From Actinocatenispora comari (GTDB taxonomy: Bacteria > Actinomycetota > Actinomycetes > Mycobacteriales > Micromonosporaceae), in assembly GCF_017312725.1 (NCBI RefSeq), contig NZ_BOPO01000123.1:1-48151 (forward strand): a DNA stretch of 48,151 nt, in the 5' to 3' direction. The notes beneath the pieces are model-generated. The model was given only the letters and a program-made list of their open reading frames with translations, searched no databases and was not told the origin of the DNA. Below, piece after piece: positions 33,400 through 41,693 of this stretch; the stretch's first letter is position 1, and each line of letters starts with the position of its first letter. The position numbers and the translations under genes are program-made.

Positions 33400-34700
33400 G
33401 CCGCGGCGTCCATCGCCTTGACGAAACCGGCCGGGTCGAGCTGCTTGACGAACAGCTTCTGCACGTTGGTGTTCACCGCGGTGCCGACCGACGGGGACAG
33501 CGCCTGGTCCCAGGCGAGCTGGAAGTGCGGCGCCGCGGACACCAGGTCGTAGCAGAACGTGGCGAAGTCGGCGGCCTTGCTGGCGGCGAGCTTCGGCTTG
33601 ATCCCGTTCACCGGCGGGATCTCACCGATGCCGATCATGGCGTCGACGTACGGGTCGCCGGCGAGCGTGTCGAGCAGGAACCTCGTCGCCTGCTCGACGT
33701 GCTTGCCGCCCTTGACCACCGAGAAGTAGTTGGTGGGCACGCCGACCACGTTCTTCGCGTCGCCCTTGCCACCGGGTACCGACGGGAACGGCACCCAGCC
33801 GAGCTGGTGCCCGGACACGAACTTCGGGCTGGACGCGACCTGCGTCTGGTACTCCCAGGAGCCCATCACGTGCATCGCGCACTTGCCGGTCGCGAGCAGC
33901 TTCGAGGCGGCCTGGTTGTCCGAGCTGACCGACGGGTAGTTCGTGCCGAAGGCCCCCCGCTCGACCAGCTCCACGCAGTGCTCCGCGGCGGCGCGGATCG
34001 CCGGATGCCGCCAGGCGCCGGGCTTCTTCGCCACCAGCGCGTCCACCACGTCGGGGCCGCCGATCCGGTCGGTGAAGTACATCAGGTAGATCAGCTCGGT
34101 CCAGCCCTGCGCGCCGGCGAGCGCGATCGGGGTGATCCCCTTGCGCTTGAAGGTGTCCACCAGCTTCAGCAGGTCGGAATAGCTGGCCGGTGGCTTCGCG
34201 CCGGCCGCGTCGAACACCGTCTTGTTGTAGAACAACACCTCCGGCTGCATGCCGGACATCGGCAGCCCGTACCGCTTGCCGCCGAGGGTGGCGCCGGCCA
34301 GCACGCTGGGCAGGAACGCCTTGGCGACGGCGGGATGATCGGCGAGGGCGGCGTCCAGCGGCTGCACCTGGCCGGCGTCGACGAACTGGGCGAGGTTGCC
34401 GCCACCCCAGTTGAAGAAGATGTCCGGCGCGTTCGGCGAGCCCATCGCCACCTGGAGTTTCTGCTTGTACGGGTCGTTGACGTAGGTGGTCATCGCGACC
34501 TTGACCGAGGAGTGCTTGTCGAACGCGTCGATGCGCTTTTTCAGCACCGGGTTCTCGGTGTCGCTCTGCAGCACCCACAGCTGGATCGCGCCGCCCCCAC
34601 GGCCGGCCGGTCCCGAGGTGCCGCAGCCGGCCACGGTGAGCCCGGCGGCGGCCGCGCCGGCCAGGCCGAGTACCGAGCGTCGGGTCATCCGCATGGTCAT
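33396..34700 (-). CDS. Sugar ABC transporter substrate-binding lipoprotein, second importer (BxlE-like)
   Basis: The 434-residue protein has a twin-arginine motif (MTRRSVLGLAG, R7-R8) and lipobox LTVAGC with the lipidated C26. The mature part is a family-1 solute-binding protein (IQLWVLQSDTENPVLKKRIDAF, DIFFNWGGGNLAQFV, ATGKCAMHVMGSWEYQ). The order binding protein-permease-permease divergent from a GH3 gene followed by LacI matches the streptomycete bxl cluster, in which the lipoprotein binds xylobiose; this is inferred from context. GGGAGGGCGAG precedes the ATG. Confidence 0.88.
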   Translation of the reverse strand: MTMRMTRRSVLGLAGAAAAGLTVAGCGTSGPAGRGGGAIQLWVLQSDTENPVLKKRIDAFDKHSSVKVAMTTYVNDPYKQKLQVAMGSPNAPDIFFNWGGGNLAQFVDAGQVQPLDAALADHPAVAKAFLPSVLAGATLGGKRYGLPMSGMQPEVLFYNKTVFDAAGAKPPASYSDLLKLVDTFKRKGITPIALAGAQGWTELIYLMYFTDRIGGPDVVDALVAKKPGAWRHPAIRAAAEHCVELVERGAFGTNYPSVSSDNQAASKLLATGKCAMHVMGSWEYQTQVASSPKFVSGHQLGWVPFPSVPGGKGDAKNVVGVPTNYFSVVKGGKHVEQATRFLLDTLAGDPYVDAMIGIGEIPPVNGIKPKLAASKAADFATFCYDLVSAAPHFQLAWDQALSPSVGTAVNTNVQKLFVKQLDPAGFVKAMDAAA

Positions 34701-34767
34701 GTCTCGCCCTCCCGCGGGATCGGGCCACCCACCGTGCCGGCGGGCGTGACTTACATCCGAAAACTCA

Positions 34768-34780
34768 CCGAAAGTTTCGG
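34768..34780. promoter_or_regulatory. CGAAA-type operator before the second importer
   Basis: CCGAAAGTTTCGG is a perfect 6-bp-arm palindrome with one central base, 68 bases upstream of the binding-protein start. A further half site TCCGAAAA lies at 34756-34763. CGAAA repeats and palindromes are known operators of xylan genes in streptomycetes. Confidence 0.75.
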
Positions 34781-34876
34781 ATCGCTCGTAAGCTACGTCG
34801 AGGAGAGCCGCCGGTCAAGACCTCCCCATCGCCCGATTCTGCCGGTATGTTGGGTCCGGTTTGCCCATCGCGCCGC

Positions 34877-34891
34877 ACCGAAACTTTCGGT
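34877..34891. promoter_or_regulatory. CGAAA-type operator before the GH3 gene
   Basis: ACCGAAACTTTCGGT is a perfect palindrome with 7-bp arms, 27 bases before the GH3 start. Its centre is 110 bases from that of the companion site at 34768, so a LacI-type tetramer could bridge both. The LacI regulator at 37536 is the obvious ligand. Confidence 0.78.
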
Positions 34892-34917
34892 CCGGCACCG
34901 CGGCCGGGAGGAGACGG

Positions 34918-37449
34918 ATGGCCACCTGCGACAAGGACACCGCGGTGTGGCGGGACGCGTCCCGGCCCGTCGCCGAGCGGGTCGCGGACCTGCTCGCCCG
35001 GCTCACCCCGGCCGAGAAGATCGCCCAGCTGTACGGGGTGTGGGTCGGCGCCGACGCCGACGGTGCCGGCGTCGCGCCGTACCAGCACGACCTCACCGAC
35101 GAACCGGTCGACTGGCCGGTGCTGATCGCCGACGGGCTCGGCCACCTGACCCGGCCGCTGGGTACCGCACCGGTCGAGCCGGCCCGCGGTGCCGCCGCGC
35201 TCGCCGCCGCGCAGGCGGAGATCGTCGCCGCCGGCCGGTTCGGCATCCCGGCGATCGCGCACGAGGAGTGCCTGTCCGGGTTCACCGCCTGGGGCGCCAC
35301 CGTCTACCCGACGCCGCTGGCCTGGGGGGCGAGCTTCGACGCCGAGCTGGTCGAACGGGTCGGCGCCCGGATCGGTACCGCGCTGCGCTCGGTCGGCGTG
35401 CACCAGGGCATGGCGCCGGTGCTCGACGTGGTCCGCGACCCGCGCTGGGGCCGTACCGAGGAGACCATCGGCGAGGACCCGCACCTGGTCACCGCGATCG
35501 GCACCGGGTACGTGCGGGGTCTGCAGTCCGCGGGCGTGATCGCCACCCTCAAGCACTTCGCCGGGTACTCCGCCTCCCGCGCCGGCCGCAACCTCGCGCC
35601 GGTACCGATCGGGCCGCGCGAGCTCGCCGACGTGATCCTGCCGCCGTTCGAGGCCGCGGTGCGGGAGGCGGGCGCCGGCTCGGTGATGCACTCGTACGCG
35701 GAGCTCGACGGGATGCCGGTCGCCGCCGACCCGGCGCTGCTCACCACCCTGCTGCGGGACCGCTGGGGGTTCACCGGCACCGTCGTCGCCGACTACTTCG
35801 GGGTGTCGTTCCTGCAGACGCTGCACGGCGTCGCCGCCGACCCGGCGCACGCGGCGGCGCTCGCCCTCGCTGCCGGGGTGGACATCGAGCTGCCCACCGT
35901 CCGCTGCTACGGTGCGCCGCTGCGCGCCGCGCTCGCCGCCGGCCGGGTACCGGCGGAGCTGATCGACCGGGCCGCCCGGCGGGTGCTGACCCAGAAGTGC
36001 GAGCTGGGACTGCTCGACCCCGACTGGGACCCCGCTCCCCCGGCACCGGATGCCGGCTCCGGCGCGGGCAGCCCCGCCGCCGGCGGCCCGATCGACCTGG
36101 ACGGCCCGGCGGACCGGCGGCTGGCGCGCCGGCTCGCCGAGGAGTCCGTGACCCTGCTGCGCAACGAGGGCGCCGCGCTGCCGCTGCCGCCGGCGGCCCG
36201 AATCGCCGTGGTCGGGCCCAACGCCGACGACCCGCGGGCGATGCTCGGCTGCTACTCGTTCCCGAACCACGTCGGGATCCACCATCCCGAGCTGCCGCTG
36301 GGCATCCCGGTACCGTCGCTGCTCACCGCGCTGCGGGCCGAGCTGCCGGACGCCACGATCGCGTACGCCCGCGGCTGCGCCGTCGACCCCCGCCTCGACG
36401 CCGCCGCCGGCACCGACGACGCGGACGGTCCGGACGCGGGAACCGACGACGCGGACGGTCCGGACGCAGGCACCCACGACGCGGGCGGTCCGGACGCGGG
36501 CACCGAGGACGCGGGCGATCCGGACGCGGGCACCGACGACGCGGGCGGGCCGGCGCGGGCCGCTGCGCTGGCCGCGGACGCGGACGTGTGCGTCGCGGTG
36601 CTGGGTGACCGCGCCGGGCTGTTCGGCCGCGGTACCTCCGGCGAGGGCTGCGACGTGGGCGACCTGCGGCTGCCGGGGGCCCAGCACGAGCTGCTCGCCG
36701 CGCTGGTCGCGACCGGTACGCCGGTGGTGGCGGTGCTGCTCACCGGCCGGCCGTACGCGCTGGGCGAGCTGGACGAGCGGCTCGCCGCCCGGGTGCAGGC
36801 GTTCTTCCCCGGCGCGGAGGGCGGCCCGGCGCTCGCCGGCGTGCTGTCCGGCCGGGTCAGCCCGTCCGGCCGGACCCCGGTGTCGGTGCCGCACCGGCCG
36901 GACGGCCAGCCGGCCACGTACCTGGCGCCGCCGCTCGGCCACCGCACCGAGGTGTCCAGCATCGACCCGACCGCCCGGTACCCGTTCGGGCACGGCCTGT
37001 CCTACACCCGGTTCCGCTGGTCGGAGCTGCTCGTCGACGGCCGCCCGCCCGGCGACGAGCCGCCCCGCGTCCGGACCGACGGCACGCTGCGGCTGTCGGT
37101 GCTGGTACGCAACGTCGGCGACCGCACCGGCACCGAGGTGGTCCAGCTGTACCTGCACGACCCGGTGGCCGAGGTGACCCGGCCGGTGGTCCGGCTGATC
37201 GGCTCGGTGCGGGTCCCGCTGCCGCCCGGACACGCCGCGCGGGCCCACTTCACCGTCCCGGCCGAGGCCGCCGCCTACACCGGCCGGGACCTGTACCGGC
37301 TGGTCGAGCCGGGCGAGCTGGAGCTGCGGCTGTCGGCCTCCAGCGCCGAGCACCGGTACGCCGTGCCGCTGCGGCTCACCGGGCCGCACCGCCGGCTGGA
37401 CGACCGGCTGCCCGGCGCGGTGCGCGCCCGGGTCGAGGGCGCACCGTAA
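34918..37449 (+). CDS. Glycoside hydrolase family 3 enzyme, probable intracellular beta-xylosidase/beta-glucosidase
   Basis: The 843-residue protein has no signal peptide. The ATG at 34918 has GGGAGGAG; an upstream in-frame start (34861) would place the operator inside the gene. Domain order: TIM barrel (about 20-360) with the nucleophile D292 in VVADYFGVSF, alpha/beta sandwich (about 390-640) with the probable acid/base E576 in TSGEGCDVGDLRLPG, and a fibronectin-III-like C-terminus (about 705-820). The VVADYFGVSFLQ nucleophile segment, rather than SDW, is found in bxlA-type beta-xylosidases. Five 10-residue repeats (498-547) sit in a surface loop of the second domain. Confidence 0.88.
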   Translation: MATCDKDTAVWRDASRPVAERVADLLARLTPAEKIAQLYGVWVGADADGAGVAPYQHDLTDEPVDWPVLIADGLGHLTRPLGTAPVEPARGAAALAAAQAEIVAAGRFGIPAIAHEECLSGFTAWGATVYPTPLAWGASFDAELVERVGARIGTALRSVGVHQGMAPVLDVVRDPRWGRTEETIGEDPHLVTAIGTGYVRGLQSAGVIATLKHFAGYSASRAGRNLAPVPIGPRELADVILPPFEAAVREAGAGSVMHSYAELDGMPVAADPALLTTLLRDRWGFTGTVVADYFGVSFLQTLHGVAADPAHAAALALAAGVDIELPTVRCYGAPLRAALAAGRVPAELIDRAARRVLTQKCELGLLDPDWDPAPPAPDAGSGAGSPAAGGPIDLDGPADRRLARRLAEESVTLLRNEGAALPLPPAARIAVVGPNADDPRAMLGCYSFPNHVGIHHPELPLGIPVPSLLTALRAELPDATIAYARGCAVDPRLDAAAGTDDADGPDAGTDDADGPDAGTHDAGGPDAGTEDAGDPDAGTDDAGGPARAAALAADADVCVAVLGDRAGLFGRGTSGEGCDVGDLRLPGAQHELLAALVATGTPVVAVLLTGRPYALGELDERLAARVQAFFPGAEGGPALAGVLSGRVSPSGRTPVSVPHRPDGQPATYLAPPLGHRTEVSSIDPTARYPFGHGLSYTRFRWSELLVDGRPPGDEPPRVRTDGTLRLSVLVRNVGDRTGTEVVQLYLHDPVAEVTRPVVRLIGSVRVPLPPGHAARAHFTVPAEAAAYTGRDLYRLVEPGELELRLSASSAEHRYAVPLRLTGPHRRLDDRLPGAVRARVEGAP
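36409..36558 (+). repeat. 30-bp in-frame tandem repeat in the GH3 gene
   Basis: Five 30-bp units (36409, 36439, 36469, 36499, 36529) encode (G-T-x-D-A-x-x-P-D-A)n, with units GTDDADGPDA, GTDDADGPDA, GTHDAGGPDA, GTEDAGDPDA and a partial GTDDAGGP. The result is an acidic, Asp/Gly/Pro-rich loop between conserved parts of the second GH3 domain. Confidence 0.92.
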
Positions 37450-37515
37450 CCTGCGACAGCAGTACCGTGCGCCGCCGACCGGCTGCCGCCGACGGCGACC
37501 TGCGACACCAGTACC
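37449..37515 (+). repeat. 18-bp direct repeat before the second lacI gene
   Basis: ACCTGCGACAGCAGTACC (37449-37466) recurs as ACCTGCGACACCAGTACC (37498-37515) with one mismatch, 49 bases apart, in the GH3-lacI spacer. The first copy begins at the last base of the GH3 stop. It is not palindromic; function unknown. Confidence 0.7.
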
Positions 37516-37535
37516 TCGTCTGCGAAGGAGGCAGC

Positions 37536-38549
37536 GTGGCCGACGACTCCCGCGTCACCATCACGGCGATCGCGCGCGAGGCGGGCGTGTCCGTACCGAC
37601 GGTGTCCCGGGTCCTCAACGGCCGCTCGGACGTCGCACCGGACACCCGTGAGCGCGTCGAGCAGCTCCTGCACGCCCGCGGGTACCGGCGTCGCCAGTCC
37701 AGGTCGCGGCCGGCGGCGGGGCTGATCGACCTGGTGTTCAACGACCTGGACAGCCCGTGGGCGGTCGAGATCCTGCGCGGCGTCGAGGAGGTCGGGCACG
37801 CCGCCGGCGCCGGGACGGTGGTGTCGGCGCTGCACCGGCGCACCGGCCCGACCCGGCAGTGGTTGGAGAGCGTGCGGGACCGGTCCACCGACGGGGTCAT
37901 CCTCGTCACCTCCGACCTGGAGCCCACGCTGCGGGCCGAGCTGCACCGGCTGGACGCGCCGGCGGTCGCGGTCGACCCGGCCGGTACGCCGGCGCTGGAC
38001 GTGCCGACCGTCGGCGCGACGAACTGGGCCGGCGGGCTGACCGCCACCGAGCACCTGCTCTCCCTGGGGCACCGGCGGATCGGGCTGATCGCCGGGCCGC
38101 CGCGGCTGCTGTGCTCCCGGGCCCGGCTCGACGGGTACCGGGCCGGGTTGGAGTCGGCCGGCATCGCGGTCGACGACGCCCTGATCGCACCGGGCGACTT
38201 CTACCACGAGTCCGGTTTCCGCGGCGCCGACGCGCTGCTGGACCTGCCCGACCCGCCCACCGCGATCTTCGCCGCCAGCGACCAGATGGCCTTCGGCGTG
38301 TACGAGGCGGTCCGGCGCCGTGGCGCCCGGGTACCGGACGACGTCAGCGTGGTCGGCTTCGACGACCTGCCGGAGGCGCGCTGGGCCAGCCCGCCGTTGA
38401 CCACCGTGCGCCAGCCGCTGGCCGACATGGGGCGGGTCGCCGCCCGTACCGTGTTGCAGCTCGCCGCCGGGCAGGCACCGGACAGCCGGCGCGTCGAGCT
38501 GGCCACCGAACTGGTCCGGCGGGAGAGCACCGCCCCGCTCGGCCGCTGA
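37536..38549 (+). CDS. LacI-family regulator of the GH3/importer cluster (BxlR-like)
   Basis: The 337-residue protein starts at GTG with AAGGAGG just upstream. It has a LacI HTH (TAIAREAGVSVPTVSRVLNGRSDVAPDTRERV) and a sugar-binding core (LIDLVFNDLDSPWAVEILRGVEE, ATEHLLSLGHRRIGLIAG, AIFAASDQMAFGVYEA, VVGFDDLPEARWASPPLTTV). It lies 86 bases downstream of the GH3 gene on the same strand. Its position matches BxlR in streptomycete bxl clusters, and the paired CGAAA palindromes at 34768 and 34877 are the probable operators. Confidence 0.9.
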   Translation: MADDSRVTITAIAREAGVSVPTVSRVLNGRSDVAPDTRERVEQLLHARGYRRRQSRSRPAAGLIDLVFNDLDSPWAVEILRGVEEVGHAAGAGTVVSALHRRTGPTRQWLESVRDRSTDGVILVTSDLEPTLRAELHRLDAPAVAVDPAGTPALDVPTVGATNWAGGLTATEHLLSLGHRRIGLIAGPPRLLCSRARLDGYRAGLESAGIAVDDALIAPGDFYHESGFRGADALLDLPDPPTAIFAASDQMAFGVYEAVRRRGARVPDDVSVVGFDDLPEARWASPPLTTVRQPLADMGRVAARTVLQLAAGQAPDSRRVELATELVRRESTAPLGR

Positions 38550-38604
38550 CCGCCGCAGGTCCCGCGTCGCGCACGTCTCTCTCGCGTCCCGGGCGGCGGG
38601 CGGT

Positions 38605-38687
38605 CGGACTGCGTCCCGGCCAGCGCGCACCTCGACTGCCTCCCGGATGGCGCGAGCCTCGGCTGCGCCCAGGCCGGCGCGGGGCCG
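38605..38687. repeat. 27-28-bp degenerate tandem repeat downstream of lacI
   Basis: Three units, 38605-38632, 38633-38659 and 38660-38687, share the pattern CGRCTGCSTCCCGGnnnGCGCGnnCCT. They fill the space between the stop codons of the convergent lacI and small membrane protein genes. Confidence 0.65.
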
Positions 38688-38691
38688 CGGC

Positions 38692-38889
38692 TCAGCGGTA
38701 CAGGGTGCGCATGCTGACCTCGTCGCCGCCGCGCCGGGGCGTGGTCGGCGCGGCGCGGGCGTAGCGCCGGGCGGTGGCGTCGGCGTAGCGGCGCAACCGC
38801 CGCTCGGTGCGCCACGCGCTGTACAGGACGACCGTCGCCGCGATGTCGACGCACAGCAGCGTCACCAGAAGCACGATCGCGAGCCGCAT
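38692..38889 (-). CDS. Small single-helix membrane protein
   Basis: The 65-residue protein starts at an ATG with GGGAGGG upstream and has one membrane helix (residues 3-25, LAIVLLVTLLCVDIAATVVLYSA) followed by an Arg-rich cytoplasmic tail (WRTERRLRRYADATARRYAR). The positive-inside rule fits a C-in topology. No family was recognised. Good third-position GC and the ribosome site support real coding. Confidence 0.65.
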   Translation of the reverse strand: MRLAIVLLVTLLCVDIAATVVLYSAWRTERRLRRYADATARRYARAAPTTPRRGGDEVSMRTLYR

Positions 38890-39430
38890 CTGCAGACCCT
38901 CCCGAGGTGCCGCCGCGCGTGGGGACCTCGCGCGGCGGGCTGGCGCACATCGGGGCGGGTGGGGCCGGGCGCGGTCGGGGTCGGCGGCGCACCGGACGAA
39001 CCGGTACGGCCGGCGAGCGCATCGGCGGAGGCCGCTTCGATGGGCGTCGGTATGAATCGCGCGGCGGCGGGGGCGCGTCGGACAGGCTCGGCACCGAACC
39101 GTTCGGGCCCACCCGCGCCGGGGCGTTGGACACGGCAGCTTAGTACCAGAAACGCTGGGTGACCAGCGACGTGCCGGCGAGCCGGGCGAAACCCGCCCGA
39201 AGATCACGTTTGGTGATCGACACCGCGCCGCCCAGTCACCGCACCGGATCCACCCGCATCGGGTCGCAGCCGACCGGTCGGGTGGCGCGTGTATCGACGC
39301 GCGCCGGGCGCGGCTGGGGTGTGTCCGGCGCGCACCTCGGGGGCGGGGATGGTCGGGTCGCGGGCCGCGGGGAGGACGGCCCGCGACCCACCCACCCGCC
39401 GCGGTCGCCGGAATCGGGCATGCTTGCGCC
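38890..39430. other. 541-base intergenic region with a candidate operator dyad
   Basis: No convincing gene was seen. GATCAC-GTTTG-GTGATC (39202-39218) is a perfect 6-bp-arm dyad about 210 bases before the DUF574 gene. TTAGTACCA (39139-39147) is an AT-richer patch. Small open frames on both strands lack ribosome sites and look like GC-rich shadows. The region must hold the promoters of the small membrane protein (minus) and the DUF574 gene (plus). Confidence 0.5.
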
Positions 39431-40216
39431 ATGGCGGACAGCGACGACCAGCGGCCCAACGCCGCCCGGATGTACGACTACTTCCTCGGCGGTGCGCACA
39501 ACTTCGCGGTGGACCGGCAGGCGGCCGAGGCGGCGAGGTCCGCGTTCCCGGCCCTGCCGGCGACGATGCGCGCCGGCCGGGCGTTCCTGCGCCGCGCGGT
39601 GCACTTCCTGCTCGACACCGGCATCGACCAGTTTCTCGACCTGGGCTCCGGCATCCCGACCGTCGGCAACGTGCACGAGATCGCCCAGCAGGCGAGCGTC
39701 CAAGCACGCGTCGTGTACGTCGACGTGGACCCGATCGCCGTCGCACACTCCCATACGCTGCTCGCCGACGAGCCGGCCACGGTGATCATCGACCACGACG
39801 TCCGCGACGTCGCCGGGGTGCTGGCCGATCCGCAGACCCGCCGCATCCTCGACTTCGACCGGCCGATCGGGCTGCTGTTCAACGGCGTGCTGCACTTCGT
39901 CCCGGACGCCGACGACCCGGCCGGCCTGGTCGCCGCGTACCGGCAGGCGGTGGCGCCCGGCAGCTACCTGGTGATCGGTCACGCCACCGGTACCCGGCGC
40001 AGCGCCGACGGCGAGGCCGAGATCGGCCGCGCCCGCAAGGTCTACTCCGACGCCGGCGAGCGGGTCAGCCTGCGCAGCCGGGACGAGATCGCGGCGCTGT
40101 TCACCGGTACGACGCTGGTGCCGCCCGGCGTGGTCGAGGTCGACCGGTGGCGGCCGGACGAGGCCACCGAGACGTTCGGCCTCGCCGGCTACGCCGGCGT
40201 CGCCCGCATCGACTGA
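39431..40216 (+). CDS. DUF574 S-adenosyl-methionine methyltransferase-like protein, copy 1
   Basis: The 261-residue protein has the DUF574 (Methyltransf_19) N-terminus ARMYDYFLGGAHNFAVDR, then the SAM-binding region FLDLGSGIPTVGNVHEIAQ and VVYVDVDPIAVAHS, and the later IGLLFNGVLHFVPDADDPAGLV. The family is nearly restricted to actinomycetes and its substrate is unknown. A second copy lies at 45352. The last 27 coding bases before the stop are repeated at 40357-40383. Confidence 0.88.
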   Translation: MADSDDQRPNAARMYDYFLGGAHNFAVDRQAAEAARSAFPALPATMRAGRAFLRRAVHFLLDTGIDQFLDLGSGIPTVGNVHEIAQQASVQARVVYVDVDPIAVAHSHTLLADEPATVIIDHDVRDVAGVLADPQTRRILDFDRPIGLLFNGVLHFVPDADDPAGLVAAYRQAVAPGSYLVIGHATGTRRSADGEAEIGRARKVYSDAGERVSLRSRDEIAALFTGTTLVPPGVVEVDRWRPDEATETFGLAGYAGVARID

Positions 40217-40258
40217 CCACCCGCACGCCGGCGACACCGCCAGCGCCGGCGCCAGCGC

Positions 40259-40383
40259 CACGATCGCCGCACCGGCCACAGCGCCACGATCGCCGCACCG
40301 TGCGCGGCGCAGCGATCGCCGCACCGGTCGTCGTGCCGCGATCGCCGCGGCGCGCGGGCTATGCCGGCGTCGCCCGGGGCGAC
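40259..40383. repeat. 26-bp tandem repeats and a duplicated gene end
   Basis: CACGATCGCCGCACCG occurs at 40259-40274 and 40285-40300, with degenerate copies near 40310 and 40338, at a period of about 26-28 bp. At 40357-40383, GGCTATGCCGGCGTCGCCCG and the following bases are a near copy (4 mismatches in 27) of the last codons of the DUF574 gene at 40187-40213. The copy reaches into the 3' end of the convergent gene. Confidence 0.75.
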
Positions 40384-41531
40384 GTACCGCCCGCACCGCG
40401 GCGCCGGCGGTACCAGAGCGCCCCGGCCGCGCACAGGATCGCGACGAGCAGCGCCACCCCGCCGACGACGGTACGCAGCCACCAGGCGGGCGGCGGCCCG
40501 TAGTCGGCGGCGGCACCGGTCACGGCCAGGTGCCGCGAGTCGATCAGCGCAACGGCGACGTCGTCGAGCGTGGCGCCGGCCGGCACGGTACCGATCCGCC
40601 GGACGGTACCGGTGTGCGCCAGCGGTTGCCGCAGCAGCGCCCCGCCGTCGGTGACCAGCAGGGTCTGCGCGTCGGCCCAGCCGACGAACCGGGCGTGCTG
40701 GTCGCCGAGCGGCGCCGGGGGTGTGTCCCCGCTGCCCGGGTCGGTGGACGCGAAGTGCACCGACCGGCCGTCCGCGCCGGCCAGGGCGAGCCAGCGGCCG
40801 TCCGGCGACCAGGCGTGCGGCCCCGCGAGCGTGCCGCCGATGTCGGGCAGCCGCCCGGCAAGCACGCCGCTGCTGTGCGCGACCTGGATGTCACCGCCGA
40901 GCTGCACCGCGATGCTGCCGCCGTCCGGGGAGAACGCGGCGCCGCGGGCGGTGCCGGTCGCCAGCGGCACGCTGGTGCCGGCCTTCGGGTCGAGCAGGAC
41001 CACGCTGTCCGGGCCGGAACCGGCCGCGGTCACCGCGCAGACGATCCGGGTGCCGTCCGGAGCGAACGCCAGCGCGCGCACCCGCCTGGCACCGTGGATC
41101 CGGTACGAGCGAACCGATCCGTCGCCGAGCCGGACCAGCCGCAGCACGTCGTCGATGCCGCCCACCGCGACGCTGCGCCCGTCCGGGCTGAGCAGGCCGT
41201 CCCCGTCGGTGTGCCCGGTGAACACGTGCCCGCCGAGCACGCTGCGGTAGTCGGTGCCGTCCGCACCGATCACGAGCTGCCCGGAGTCGCCGTACCCGAC
41301 GAGCGCGATCGCCGCCCCCAGCGGCGCCCGCCGCACCGACGAGGCGGTCGACGACCAGCCCCCGACCGTACGGGGAAAGGACGGTCGCCGCGGCGCCGGC
41401 TGCCGCCCCGGATCGGCCGCCAGCCACGGCACCAGCACCAGCGCCACGACCACCACCAGTACCCCGGCCGCCACGAGCAACGGAGTCCTGACCCGCCGAG
41501 CCGCCGCCGGCGCCTGCTCAACCAGTTGCAT
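40359..41531 (-). CDS. Membrane-anchored WD40/TolB-like beta-propeller protein
   Basis: The 390-residue protein has an N-terminal helix (residues 18-39), about 300 residues of repeated propeller blades with SPDG/APDG turns (LSPDGRSVAVGG, FAPDGTRIVCAV, FSPDGGSIAVQL, WSPDGRWLALAG), and a second helix near 353-376 followed by a short basic tail. The blades should face the outside, held by helices at both ends. The last residues (SPRATPA) are read from DNA that looks copied from the neighbouring DUF574 gene. No function is assigned. Confidence 0.75.
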   Translation of the reverse strand: MQLVEQAPAAARRVRTPLLVAAGVLVVVVALVLVPWLAADPGRQPAPRRPSFPRTVGGWSSTASSVRRAPLGAAIALVGYGDSGQLVIGADGTDYRSVLGGHVFTGHTDGDGLLSPDGRSVAVGGIDDVLRLVRLGDGSVRSYRIHGARRVRALAFAPDGTRIVCAVTAAGSGPDSVVLLDPKAGTSVPLATGTARGAAFSPDGGSIAVQLGGDIQVAHSSGVLAGRLPDIGGTLAGPHAWSPDGRWLALAGADGRSVHFASTDPGSGDTPPAPLGDQHARFVGWADAQTLLVTDGGALLRQPLAHTGTVRRIGTVPAGATLDDVAVALIDSRHLAVTGAAADYGPPPAWWLRTVVGGVALLVAILCAAGALWYRRRRGAGGTSPRATPA

Positions 41532-41693
41532 TGCCCCATCTTGCCCGGATCAACCCCCACGAGTGACCCCGCACCCGCCCACCGTCCACCGGGCCAGCGG
41601 CAACGTGCGCCGGCGGCAGCACCTTGCGCAAGTACGGAGCCAGACTGCCGCGACCGACCGGACGCCGGATGCCTCACCCCAGGGCGCCGCTGG

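Noticed and set aside
40259-40350. CRISPR or iteron-type origin repeats
   Set aside because: Only 3-4 degenerate units, no unique spacers, no Rep or Cas gene, and GC-rich without an unwinding region.
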